The notes under the pieces were generated by a model. It was not told the DNA's origin. It saw only the letters and a list, made by a program, of their open reading frames with translations, and made no database searches. DNA of 37,881 nt from NCBI GenBank assembly GCA_016793115.1, contig JAEUIN010000305.1, forward strand, positions 1-37,881, read 5' to 3'. The DNA is from Planctomycetaceae bacterium (GTDB lineage Bacteria; Planctomycetota; Planctomycetia; Pirellulales; PNKZ01). Made by a program: the position numbers and the translations under genes. This document shows positions 8,586 to 15,711 of this stretch, piece after piece. Every line of letters begins with the position of its first letter. Position 1 is the first letter of the stretch.

Positions 8586-10481
8586 ATGAATCTCATCGCC
8601 AAACTTTCGCTGAAATCCAAGATTCTCGTGTTGGGCGGATTTTCCTGCCTCGGCTTCGTCGCTTTCGGGCTGCTCTCGTCGTCGACGCTCGACGCCGTGA
8701 AGATCAACGGGCCGGCCTATTCGGAAATCATTCGCAATAAAGATCTCGTCGCCGACGTTTTGCCGCCGCCGGCCTATATCGTCGAAGCATGTTTGCTCAC
8801 CAACTTGATGCCGCGGGCCAAGACTCCCGAAGCTCTTGCCGAATTGGAAGCTCGGTTCAAGAAAGTCAAAGACGAGTACTTCGGGCGGAATGAACATTGG
8901 GGGCGCGCCCTGCCGGAAGGGACGCTGAAGCAGAACCTGCTCTTTAAGGCGGCCAAGCCGGTCGATCAGTTTTTCGCCCAAGTCGAAGAGCAATTTCTCC
9001 CGCTGCTTCGCCAAGGCGACGTCGACGGAGCCCGCCAATTACTCGACGCTAAACTCATGCCGCTGTTCAACGAACATCGCGCCGTGATCGACGTGGTGGC
9101 GAAGGAAGCGTGCGAATCGACCGCGACGCAGGAAGCGTCGGCCGCGAAACTGATCGCCGATCGCACGCTCTGGCTGTGGACGATCGGCGGGAGCGTGACG
9201 GCCGCGGTCGCCGCGTTGGCGATGTGGCTTCGTCGCTCGATAGGAAAACAAGAGCTGGAAATGGCGCGCTGCATGTCGATGCTGCAATCGATGCCGATCA
9301 ACGTCATTTTCGCCGATCGCGATTTCAAGGTTCGCTACTTGAATCCGGCATCCTTGAAAACGCTCAAATCGATCGAACACCTCCTACCCGTCCGTGCGGA
9401 GGAGATCCTCGGCCGCAGTATCGACATCTTCCACAAGAACCCGGCGCTGCAACAGCGGCTCCTTTCCGATCCGAAGAACTTGCCGCATAACGCGACGATC
9501 GAACTCGGCGGAGAAAAGCTGGATCTTCAGGTCAGCGCCATCTTCGACGACCGCGGCAATTACATCGGAACGATGGTCGCGTGGTCGCTGGCGACGCAGC
9601 GCGTTCGCATGGAACAGGAACTTAGGGCGAACGCCGAGCGCGACGCCAAACGCACGACGGAGATGGAGCAACTTATCAAGAAGCTGGCCGAAAGCGCGAC
9701 GACGCTCGGCAGTTCGGCCGAAGAACTGACGGCCGTGAGCACGCAAATGTCGTCGAACGCCGAGGAAACGTCGGCGCAGGCCAACGTCGTGTCGGCCGCC
9801 GCCGAGCAGGTCAGCAAGAACGTGCAGACCGTGTCGACCGGCGTCGAGGAAATGAACAGCGCGATTCGCGAGATCGCCAAGAACGCCAGCGACTCGGCTC
9901 GCGTGGCCCAACAAGCCGTGTCGGCCGCGAGCGCCGCCAACAACTCGATCGCGAAACTGGGCGACAGCAGCCAGGAAATCGGCAAGGTCATCAAAGTCAT
10001 CACTTCGATCGCCGAGCAAACCAACCTCTTGGCCCTCAACGCCACGATCGAAGCGGCTCGCGCCGGCGAGGCGGGCAAAGGCTTCGCCGTCGTCGCCAAC
10101 GAGGTGAAGGAACTCGCCAAAGAAACCGCCAAGGCGACGGAAGACATCAGCCACAAGATCGAGGCGATCCAAGCCGACACGTTCGGCGCGGTCGATTCAA
10201 TCAAGCTGATCAGCGACGTGATCGCCCAGATCAACGACATCTCCAACACGATCGCCAGCGCCGTCGAGGAACAAACGGCGACGGCTTCGGAGATGAGTCG
10301 CAACGTGGGCGAAGCCGCCAAGGGGACGGCCGAGATCGCGCAAAACATCACGTCGGTCGCGCAAGCCGCGCAGAGCACGCTGCAAGGCGCCAACAACTCG
10401 CAACAAGCGTCGGGCGAATTGGCTCGCATGGCGACGGAACTTCAACAGCTCGGCTCGGGCAATCACGCCTTAGCCTGCTAG
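8586..10481 (+). CDS. Methyl-accepting chemotaxis protein with a PAS-like domain
   Basis: This 631-residue receptor has a membrane helix near 12-32 (ILVLGGFSCLGFVAFGLLSS), a helical periplasmic domain of about 160 residues, a second membrane helix near 194-215 (LWLWTIGGSVTAAVAALAMWL), a cytoplasmic PAS-like segment (about 228-340; SMPINVIFADRDFKVRYLN, GNYIGTMVAW) and the long signalling coiled coil. The conserved hairpin tip is near 474-507 (AEQTNLLALNATIEAARAGE). I see no clear HAMP domain; PAS takes its place. The C-terminus ends GNHALAC and lacks a CheR-tethering pentapeptide such as NWETF. It is the only receptor in the operon and probably the main input to this CheA. The ligand is unknown; the PAS domain could sense a cofactor or redox state. 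Confidence 0.92.
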   Translation: MNLIAKLSLKSKILVLGGFSCLGFVAFGLLSSSTLDAVKINGPAYSEIIRNKDLVADVLPPPAYIVEACLLTNLMPRAKTPEALAELEARFKKVKDEYFGRNEHWGRALPEGTLKQNLLFKAAKPVDQFFAQVEEQFLPLLRQGDVDGARQLLDAKLMPLFNEHRAVIDVVAKEACESTATQEASAAKLIADRTLWLWTIGGSVTAAVAALAMWLRRSIGKQELEMARCMSMLQSMPINVIFADRDFKVRYLNPASLKTLKSIEHLLPVRAEEILGRSIDIFHKNPALQQRLLSDPKNLPHNATIELGGEKLDLQVSAIFDDRGNYIGTMVAWSLATQRVRMEQELRANAERDAKRTTEMEQLIKKLAESATTLGSSAEELTAVSTQMSSNAEETSAQANVVSAAAEQVSKNVQTVSTGVEEMNSAIREIAKNASDSARVAQQAVSAASAANNSIAKLGDSSQEIGKVIKVITSIAEQTNLLALNATIEAARAGEAGKGFAVVANEVKELAKETAKATEDISHKIEAIQADTFGAVDSIKLISDVIAQINDISNTIASAVEEQTATASEMSRNVGEAAKGTAEIAQNITSVAQAAQSTLQGANNSQQASGELARMATELQQLGSGNHALAC

Positions 10482-10497
10482 CCGCCGACACGGCCGG

Positions 10498-10525
10498 CGC
10501 GGGGAGCGAATCGTCGCTCTCCGCG
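10498..10525 (+). terminator. Stem-loop between the receptor gene and cheY
   Basis: CGCGGGGAGCGA (10498-10509) pairs with TCGCTCTCCGCG (10514-10525) around the loop ATCG, a 12-pair stem with one G-U wobble. It begins 16 bases after the receptor stop and ends about 54 bases before the cheY start. No strong T-run follows, so it may be an attenuator or mRNA-stability element that changes the ratio of receptor to downstream Che proteins rather than a full terminator. Confidence 0.45.
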
Positions 10526-10578
10526 ACGGTCGATCGCGTTTCCGTTTCGAACTTTCCCTCGTTGAGGATCCACTTTCG

Positions 10579-10950
10579 ATGCAAGCCATGGTGATCGACG
10601 ACTCACGGCCGATCCGCCGTATCGAGTCGGACATTCTTCAGGAACTCGGCTTCGAGACGACGGCCGCCGTCGACGGCCGAGACGCGCTCACGCAATTGCT
10701 GTCGCGCGACGCGCCTCCCGACGTCGTCCTCGTCGATTGGAACATGCCCGAAATGGACGGATTGGAGTTCATCAAAACTCTCCGTCGCGACGCTCGGTTT
10801 CGCGGCGTCGTGGTGTTGATGGTGACGACGGAGACCGAACCCGACCAAATGCTCCGCGCGCTTTCGGCGGGAGCCGACGAGTACTTGATGAAGCCGTTTC
10901 AAAAAGAAGGCCTCGTCGAGAAGCTTCGCCTCGTCGGGATGGTGCGATAA
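10579..10950 (+). CDS. cheY: CheY-like response regulator
   Basis: This 123-residue protein is a pure receiver domain. It has the acidic pair in MVIDDSRPIRR, the phosphoacceptor Asp in VVLVDWNMPEMDG, the Thr in VLMVTTETEPDQ and the Lys in YLMKPF. Length and content match CheY, the diffusible output of CheA. Its position between the receptor and cheB makes it the operon's own output protein. Whether it binds a flagellar motor, a pilus motor or another target cannot be read here, since no motility genes are in the window. A GAGGA stretch precedes the ATG. Confidence 0.92.
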   Translation: MQAMVIDDSRPIRRIESDILQELGFETTAAVDGRDALTQLLSRDAPPDVVLVDWNMPEMDGLEFIKTLRRDARFRGVVVLMVTTETEPDQMLRALSAGADEYLMKPFQKEGLVEKLRLVGMVR

Positions 10951-10982
10951 TTACCGGCACTTCGGTTCCCCTGCTGACGCCC

Positions 10983-12095
10983 ATGCCCAAGACGCGAATA
11001 CTTATCGTCGACGATTCCGTCGTGATCCGGCGACTGCTTGCCGACATCCTCGGCCAAGAACCGGATCTCGAGGTCGTCGGGAGCGCGGCCAACGGGAAGC
11101 TCGCTCTGTTGAAGCTGCCGCAGCTCAATCCGGATGTGGTCACCCTCGACATCGAAATGCCGGACATGGACGGCCTGGAAACGCTGCCGCTATTGCGGAA
11201 GACGTATCCGAAGTTACCCGTCATCATGTTCAGCACGCTGACTCAACGCGGCGCGGCGGCGACGCTCGACGCGCTGGCTCGCGGCGCAACCGACTATGTG
11301 GCCAAGCCGGCGAACGTCGGCGGCGTCGCGGCCGGCATTCAGAGCGTGCGCGACCAACTTCTACCGAAGATCCGGGCTCTGCACACGGCCCAAACGCCGG
11401 TCGACGCCGTTGCAAGGCCCGGTTCGCCGCGCGGCAGGAGCGGCGCCGCCGCGTCGATCCGGCAGCAACGCGTCGACGCCGTGTGCGTCGGTTGTTCGAC
11501 CGGAGGGCCGCAGGCGCTCGGTGCGCTGCTGCGGGAATTGCCCGGCACTTTTCCGGCGCCGATCGCCGTCGTGCAGCACATGCCGCCGGTCTTCACGCAA
11601 CATCTCGCGCAACGCCTCGATCAAGAATGTGCGCTCCGCGTTCGCGAGGCTCGGGACGGCGACCGCCTCGAAGCGGGCCTCGTGCTGATCGCTCCCGGCG
11701 ATTTTCACATGACGTTGGCGCGCCACGGCGCCGCCGTCGTCGTGAAGCTCGACCAACAGCCGCCGGAAAACTCTTGCCGGCCGGCCGTCGACGTGCTCTT
11801 CCGGACCGCGGCGGCGACGTACGGCGCCGGCTGTCTCGGCGTCGTCCTCACGGGTATGGGGCAAGACGGACTGCGCGGATCGCAAGAAATCGCCCACCAC
11901 GGCGGCGGCGTGATCGTGCAAGATCAAGCCAGCTCGGTGGTCTGGGGCATGCCGCGGGCCGTCGCCGAAGCCGGTTTGGCGCGGGCCGTTCTGCCGTTGA
12001 CCAACATTTCTCAAGAACTGATCAAGCTCGCGGCGGCGGGCCGTCGGACGAGCGCCCAGCCGGCATGCCCCATCGCCGCGAAAGGCACATCATGA
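10983..12095 (+). CDS. cheB: Chemotaxis protein-glutamate methylesterase CheB
   Basis: This 370-residue enzyme removes methyl groups from receptor glutamates. The receiver spans about 1-125 (ILIVDDSVVIRR, phosphoacceptor Asp56 in VVTLDIEMPDMDG, Lys108 in YVAKPA). A linker leads to the esterase domain (about 163-350) with the catalytic triad Ser172 (GCSTGGPQ), His199 (VVQHMPP) and Asp295 (GMGQDGLRG). The start is ATG 10983, since the frame upstream only overlaps cheY and encodes an Arg-rich shadow. The final TCATGA makes an ATGA overlap with cheR, so the two adaptation enzymes are translationally coupled. Confidence 0.95.
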   Translation: MPKTRILIVDDSVVIRRLLADILGQEPDLEVVGSAANGKLALLKLPQLNPDVVTLDIEMPDMDGLETLPLLRKTYPKLPVIMFSTLTQRGAAATLDALARGATDYVAKPANVGGVAAGIQSVRDQLLPKIRALHTAQTPVDAVARPGSPRGRSGAAASIRQQRVDAVCVGCSTGGPQALGALLRELPGTFPAPIAVVQHMPPVFTQHLAQRLDQECALRVREARDGDRLEAGLVLIAPGDFHMTLARHGAAVVVKLDQQPPENSCRPAVDVLFRTAAATYGAGCLGVVLTGMGQDGLRGSQEIAHHGGGVIVQDQASSVVWGMPRAVAEAGLARAVLPLTNISQELIKLAAAGRRTSAQPACPIAAKGTS

Positions 12096-12919
12096 GCGTT
12101 ATGACGCCGGCTCCCGAAACCATCGATTACGTCTGCGACCTCGTGCGCCGCCGGTCGGCGATCGAGTTGGAGGCGAGCAAGGCCTATTTGATCGAGGCTC
12201 GCTTGACTCCGGTCGCTAAGCGCAACGGATATTCGTCGACCTGCGAAATGGTCAAGGCGTTGATGAAAAATCCTCGGCCGGCATTGCAGCAACAGCTCGT
12301 GGAAGCGATGACCACGAACGAAACAAGCTTCTTTCGCGACGCCCATCCGTTCGAGGCGCTCCGCACTCAATTGCTGGGGGAGTTGCTGCGAATCAAACGG
12401 GCCGAGCGGACGTTGAACATTTGGTCGGCCGCGTCCAGCACCGGGCAAGAGGCGTACTCCATTTCCATGCTCTTGAGCGAGCATTTTCCGGAAGCGGCGA
12501 CTTGGAAGATCCAGATTCTCGGAACCGATTTGTCCGACGATGTGCTCAACAAGGCGCGGCAGGCATGCTTCTCGCAGATCGAAGTGAATCGCGGCTTGCC
12601 CGCGCCGCTGCTCGCCAAGTATTTTCGCCGGGAGGGACTACAGTGGCAACTCGCCGATAAGTTGCGCGACATGGTGAAGTTCACCAAGCTCAACTTGATC
12701 GAGTCGTGGCCGGCGATGCCGAAAATGGACGTCGTGTTCTTGCGCAACGTACTCATCTATTTTTCGCCGGACACGAAACGGGCGATCCTGCAAAAGGTCC
12801 GTCAGGTCATGGCGCCGCACGCGGTACTGTTTCTGGGCGCGGCCGAAACGACGATGGGTTTGGACAATTCGTTCGAGCGAGTCCAGGTCGGCGGCGGCGT
12901 TTTCTATAAATTGAAATAG
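12092..12919 (+). CDS. cheR: Chemotaxis protein methyltransferase CheR
   Basis: This 275-residue enzyme would methylate receptor glutamates using S-adenosylmethionine. The N-terminal helical domain (about 1-75) includes IELEASKAYLIEARLTPVAK. The catalytic domain has TTNETSFFRD, the SAM-binding WSAASSTGQEAYSIS, LGTDLSDDVLNKAR and the FLRNVLIYF motif. There is no TPR extension. The start ATG at 12092 overlaps the cheB stop as ATGA. Because the receptor has no CheR-binding pentapeptide, docking must be direct at the methylation helices. Confidence 0.95.
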   Translation: MSVMTPAPETIDYVCDLVRRRSAIELEASKAYLIEARLTPVAKRNGYSSTCEMVKALMKNPRPALQQQLVEAMTTNETSFFRDAHPFEALRTQLLGELLRIKRAERTLNIWSAASSTGQEAYSISMLLSEHFPEAATWKIQILGTDLSDDVLNKARQACFSQIEVNRGLPAPLLAKYFRREGLQWQLADKLRDMVKFTKLNLIESWPAMPKMDVVFLRNVLIYFSPDTKRAILQKVRQVMAPHAVLFLGAAETTMGLDNSFERVQVGGGVFYKLK

Positions 12920-12935
12920 CGACGAGTCAAAAGTC

Positions 12936-13373
12936 ATGAATCCGTCTTATGACGCGGCCTTGGAAGAGATCGCCCAGAGCGTGTTGGCGACGATGTTGGG
13001 CATCGAAGCGTTTCGGCGAGACGACGCCGCAAATCTCGACGCCTCCGCGGTGACGTCGTCGATCGGCATTCACGGAGGCTTCAACGGCGAGGTCACCTTG
13101 CGATTCGCGCCCGGCTTAGCGGAAGCCGCAGCGGCCGCGATGTTTCGCTTGCCGCCGCAGCTCGTCGCGTCGGCCGACATTCGCGACATGGCGACCGAGT
13201 TGGCGAATATGATCGGCGGGAACTTCAAAAGCCTCGTTCCGGCGCCCTCGTCGTTGGCGCTGCCGAGGATCGTCGAACGGAGCGCTCCGCAATCCGACGC
13301 CGCCGCGGCCGCATGTGTCGTGCTCGACTGCGAGGCCGGGCCTTTGACGATTGAATTGCATTGCGGGGCTTAA
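12936..13373 (+). CDS. cheX: CheX-like chemotaxis phosphatase
   Basis: This 145-residue protein resembles the CheC/CheX/FliY phosphatase fold. The segment DMATELANMIGGNFKSLV carries the E-x-x-N signature (ELAN) used by CheX and CheC to dephosphorylate CheY-P, followed by the conserved GGNFK pattern. The N-terminal half (IGIHGGFNGEVTLRFAPGLAEAAAAAMF) matches the CheX beta-sheet and helix region. A single motif suggests CheX rather than the two-site CheC. It closes the operon 16 bases after cheR. No cheC, cheD or cheZ is visible, so this is probably the CheY-P phosphatase of the pathway. Confidence 0.8.
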   Translation: MNPSYDAALEEIAQSVLATMLGIEAFRRDDAANLDASAVTSSIGIHGGFNGEVTLRFAPGLAEAAAAAMFRLPPQLVASADIRDMATELANMIGGNFKSLVPAPSSLALPRIVERSAPQSDAAAAACVVLDCEAGPLTIELHCGA

Positions 13374-13383
13374 TCACGCGGTC

Positions 13384-13398
13384 AGGGGCGCCTCCCCT
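13384..13398. terminator. Weak hairpin between convergent cheX and DUF1810 genes
   Basis: AGGGG (13384-13388) and CCCCT (13394-13398) around a 5-base loop lie between the cheX stop and the stop of the minus-strand gene. The stem is short and has no T-run. It is listed because a transcription stop is expected between these convergent genes. Confidence 0.25.
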
Positions 13399-13438
13399 CG
13401 CGACTCCGATGATTCCTTGCACAGGCTTCGCCGTGGCG

Positions 13439-13891
13439 TCATCCTGGCCGCGCGCCGCCAAGCAAGGCATACGTTTGCGTGTCGGCGGCGCCGCCGTAGT
13501 ACTTCCGCAATAGCTGCTCAAACTCGGAACCGGCGGGCGACACCGCGGCGAACAACGTCGCGCAGGAACGAAGTTTCAGATCGTCGGGCGAGCCGAAGAT
13601 TTCGTGAGCCGTGCGATGCTCGATCTCGACGACCGCCGCGGCGAATTCGCGCAGCCGCGGCCCGAGAATCGGGTGCTGCAAATAGGCCTCGGCTTCGGCG
13701 ACGCTCTTGATCGAGTAGCGCTGCGCCGTCGCACTATATCCCAAGCCTTCGTACTGCGGGAAAATGAACCACATCCAATGCGTTTGCTTACGACCGGAAC
13801 GGAGCTCGGCCAAAGCTTGTTCGTAGATCGGCTCCTGCGCATGCAGGAAGCGCGCCAGATCGAACGGATCGCTGGGACTCGAAACGTTCAT
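13439..13891 (-). CDS. DUF1810 family protein
   Basis: This 150-residue protein matches the DUF1810 family by its N-terminal DPFDLARFLHAQEPIYEQAL, the signature THWMWFIFPQYEGLG, YSIKSVAEAEAYLQHPILGPRL and the C-terminal FEQLLRKYYGG. The family is widespread and its function is not established. Length is close to the usual size. An AAGGTAA Shine-Dalgarno lies at the end of the upstream one-helix protein gene, whose stop is only seven bases before this start, so the two are probably cotranscribed. It converges with cheX. Confidence 0.85.
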   Translation of the reverse strand: MNVSSPSDPFDLARFLHAQEPIYEQALAELRSGRKQTHWMWFIFPQYEGLGYSATAQRYSIKSVAEAEAYLQHPILGPRLREFAAAVVEIEHRTAHEIFGSPDDLKLRSCATLFAAVSPAGSEFEQLLRKYYGGAADTQTYALLGGARPG

Positions 13892-13898
13892 GTCGATG

Positions 13899-14111
13899 TT
13901 ACCTTCGGGGCGCAGCGGCTTCCGCCTGCCGGCCCAACTCGCCGGTCGCCCCCGCTCGCATGCTCACCGAGCCGGCGCCTTGAGCGGGTCCGGACGCCGC
14001 TCGGTCGTCGAATTCTTCGCGAAATGCATAGATCAACAACGAAATGATCGCTCCGACTAGGAGCAACAACAAGGCGGTACCGAATCGATCTAAGAATTCT
14101 TGTCGTGCCAT
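13899..14111 (-). CDS. Small single-pass membrane protein, unknown function
   Basis: This 70-residue product has one predicted membrane helix (about 11-30, GTALLLLLVGAIISLLIYAF), preceded by MARQEFLDRF and followed by a charged, Gly/Ala-rich tail that is likely disordered. A GGGGAG Shine-Dalgarno sits at good spacing before the ATG, and the stop lies just before the DUF1810 start. Both points support a real gene even though the sequence is short and not recognisable. The tail might be partly spurious if the true protein is different, but the membrane segment and ribosome-binding site are convincing. Confidence 0.6.
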   Translation of the reverse strand: MARQEFLDRFGTALLLLLVGAIISLLIYAFREEFDDRAASGPAQGAGSVSMRAGATGELGRQAEAAAPRR

Positions 14112-14422
14112 CGCGCTCCCCGAGAACCATGGTGACGGTGGTCACGGGGCGATAGCGGGCCCGTTCGAACGAATTGCGATGCGGCTCGGCCGCTTGACCA
14201 AAACAGAGCTCGGCGCGACGGCGAAGAGAGCCGGAGCCGGCGACGCTCGACTCATTTACGGCCGCCGGCAAGAAAGGGCCGGCGAAGCGTCCACCCTTGT
14301 TATCGGCATCTGCCGGGCGCAGCCTTCGCCCAAGTTTTTCGCATGCCAAATTGCGGCGAAGCGTTCGCGGCCCGGAGCGGAGCCGCGAGCGACGGCGCGC
14401 GTATTTTCAGTCGCTCGAACTC
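14112..14422. other. Intergenic region downstream of the hydroxylase operon, with hairpins
   Basis: No convincing gene is seen in these 311 bases. They contain several GC-rich inverted repeats. One is CGCCGGC (14263-14269) with GCCGGCG (14278-14284) around an 8-base loop, which is a further termination or processing candidate; two overlapping stems next to the 78-residue gene are listed separately. The right part of this region must also hold the promoter for the small membrane protein and DUF1810 pair. Confidence 0.4.
14365..14417 (-). terminator. Overlapping stem-loops after the hydroxylase operon
   Basis: CGAGCGAC (14386-14393) pairs with GTCGCTCG (14410-14417), and TCGCGGC (14365-14371) pairs with GCCGCGA (14382-14388). 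The first stem starts about five bases beyond the stop of the last operon gene on the minus strand. The two stems share bases and could be alternatives. No T-run follows, as is common in high-GC genomes. Confidence 0.45.
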
Positions 14423-14659
14423 TCAGTGCCCGGCCTGATAGCAACCGCGTCCTGGAATGCAGGACGGACGATTGACCGCGACTTGGTCGGGCCCCAGCAC
14501 GTGTTGCGACACGTTACACCAGCAATACTGGCTGCCGGCTTCGTCGGGATGATCCGGGTTGCGGAGCTCGCCGGTGACGTACATCGCCTTGCTGCGCAGA
14601 TGAATGCAGGCCGGCTCGGTGACCGGTAAATGAGCGTCGTAGTATTTTTCGAAGGGCAT
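14423..14659 (-). CDS. Small cysteine-rich protein at the end of the hydroxylase operon
   Basis: This 78-residue protein starts at ATG 14659 behind an AGGAG Shine-Dalgarno. It has no signal peptide. Five cysteines stand out: one in PACIHLRSK, two in YCWCNVSQ and two in PSCIPGRGCYQAG. The segment DEAGSQYCWCNVSQHVLGPDQ suggests a compact metal-binding or redox fold, but I do not recognise the family. The gene follows the FAD subunit of the molybdo-hydroxylase after 56 bases on the same strand, so it may be cotranscribed and help in cofactor or metal handling. That role is inferred from position only. Confidence 0.75.
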   Translation of the reverse strand: MPFEKYYDAHLPVTEPACIHLRSKAMYVTGELRNPDHPDEAGSQYCWCNVSQHVLGPDQVAVNRPSCIPGRGCYQAGH

Positions 14660-14715
14660 GGCCGACTCCTGCTGCTTGGCGTATTCGGTATGCGGTTTGA
14701 CGATTCCGACGAAAC

Positions 14716-15708
14716 TCAGAACCCACCCGATTCGAGATCGGCGGCCTGAAGGATCGCCCGCTTCACGGCGACCTTGGCCAATTGCACCTTGTAGACGTTG
14801 TTCGACAGCGGCGTGGCCTCGGCGACGGCGGCCCGGCCCGCGGCCTCGGCGGCGTCCAAGTCGATGCGTCGGCCGACGAGTGCCGACTCCGCCGCGGCGC
14901 TGCGCCACGGGGTCGGCGCGACGTGCCCCAACACGATTCGCGCCTTTTGCACGACGCCGCCGGCCAGTTCCAAGGCGACGGACGCCGCCGTCAACGGATC
15001 TTCGGGCCCTTCGCCGTGTCGCACTTCGTAAGTGGCGCTCGCCGTCTTGCCGGGCGACGGCAAGTAAATATGGGCGAGCAACTGGTTGGGGAGCAGCACG
15101 GTCTCCGACTCACCGTCGTGCGCCGGGGTGCAAAAGAACTCGTCGGCAGGCACTAGCGTCTCTTCGTCCTCGGCCGGGCCGACGATGCGGAACACCGCCC
15201 CCAGCGCGACCAGCGCCGGGGCCAATCGCGACGCACTGACGAACTTCGCCGGACCGGCGTTGCCGAAGATCGCGTGAAAGCGGTTGTCGCCCGCTACGAC
15301 TTCCCGGCCGCCGTCGGCGAACAAGCCGCGACCGTTGCGAAAGAACCAACATTGCGGCCGTTGGCATAAATCGCCGCCGATCGTGCCCTGGCATTGCAGC
15401 TGCATGCTGTTAATGCCGCGAATCGCCTGGGTCACGGCCGGGTACTCGCGCAAGTAGTCGCTGTCGAGCAGACGGTCGAGCGTCACCGCGGCGCCGATCC
15501 GCAGCGTGCCGTCGGAGAGCACGTCGAGCTGCTTCAACGTCGGCACCTCCATGATGTTCACGACGCGGTCCGGCCGAACGATCATTTTCTTCAGCAGCGG
15601 AATCAAATCGGTGCCGCCGGCGAGCACGGCCGTGCGGCCGGCTTCGGGCGACAACAATTCCACGACGTCGCTCTCGAAGCGCGGCGCGGCATAGTCGAAG
15701 TTGTGCAT
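14716..15708 (-). CDS. Molybdenum hydroxylase FAD-binding subunit (CoxM/XdhB-like)
   Basis: This 330-residue subunit should carry FAD and pass electrons between the iron-sulfur subunit and an acceptor. It shows the FAD-binding AGGTDL (30-35), the second motif TIGGDL (109-114) and a C-terminal domain ending NNVYKVQLAKVAVKRAI, typical of CO dehydrogenase flavoprotein C-termini. The segment after TIGGDL (CQRPQCWFFRNG ... GDNRFHAIFGN) resembles the extra loop of PaoB and 4-hydroxybenzoyl-CoA reductase beta, which bind a [4Fe-4S] cluster, but most of the ligand cysteines are absent. It starts three bases after the large-subunit stop and has no leader, so it would be exported bound to the Tat-bearing subunit. 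Confidence 0.9.
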   Translation of the reverse strand: MHNFDYAAPRFESDVVELLSPEAGRTAVLAGGTDLIPLLKKMIVRPDRVVNIMEVPTLKQLDVLSDGTLRIGAAVTLDRLLDSDYLREYPAVTQAIRGINSMQLQCQGTIGGDLCQRPQCWFFRNGRGLFADGGREVVAGDNRFHAIFGNAGPAKFVSASRLAPALVALGAVFRIVGPAEDEETLVPADEFFCTPAHDGESETVLLPNQLLAHIYLPSPGKTASATYEVRHGEGPEDPLTAASVALELAGGVVQKARIVLGHVAPTPWRSAAAESALVGRRIDLDAAEAAGRAAVAEATPLSNNVYKVQLAKVAVKRAILQAADLESGGF

Positions 15709-15711
15709 GTC

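Noticed and set aside
10737..10982. N-terminal extension of CheB over cheY
   Set aside because: It would overlap cheY for most of its length, is Arg-rich, and the receiver domain of CheB begins exactly at ATG 10983.
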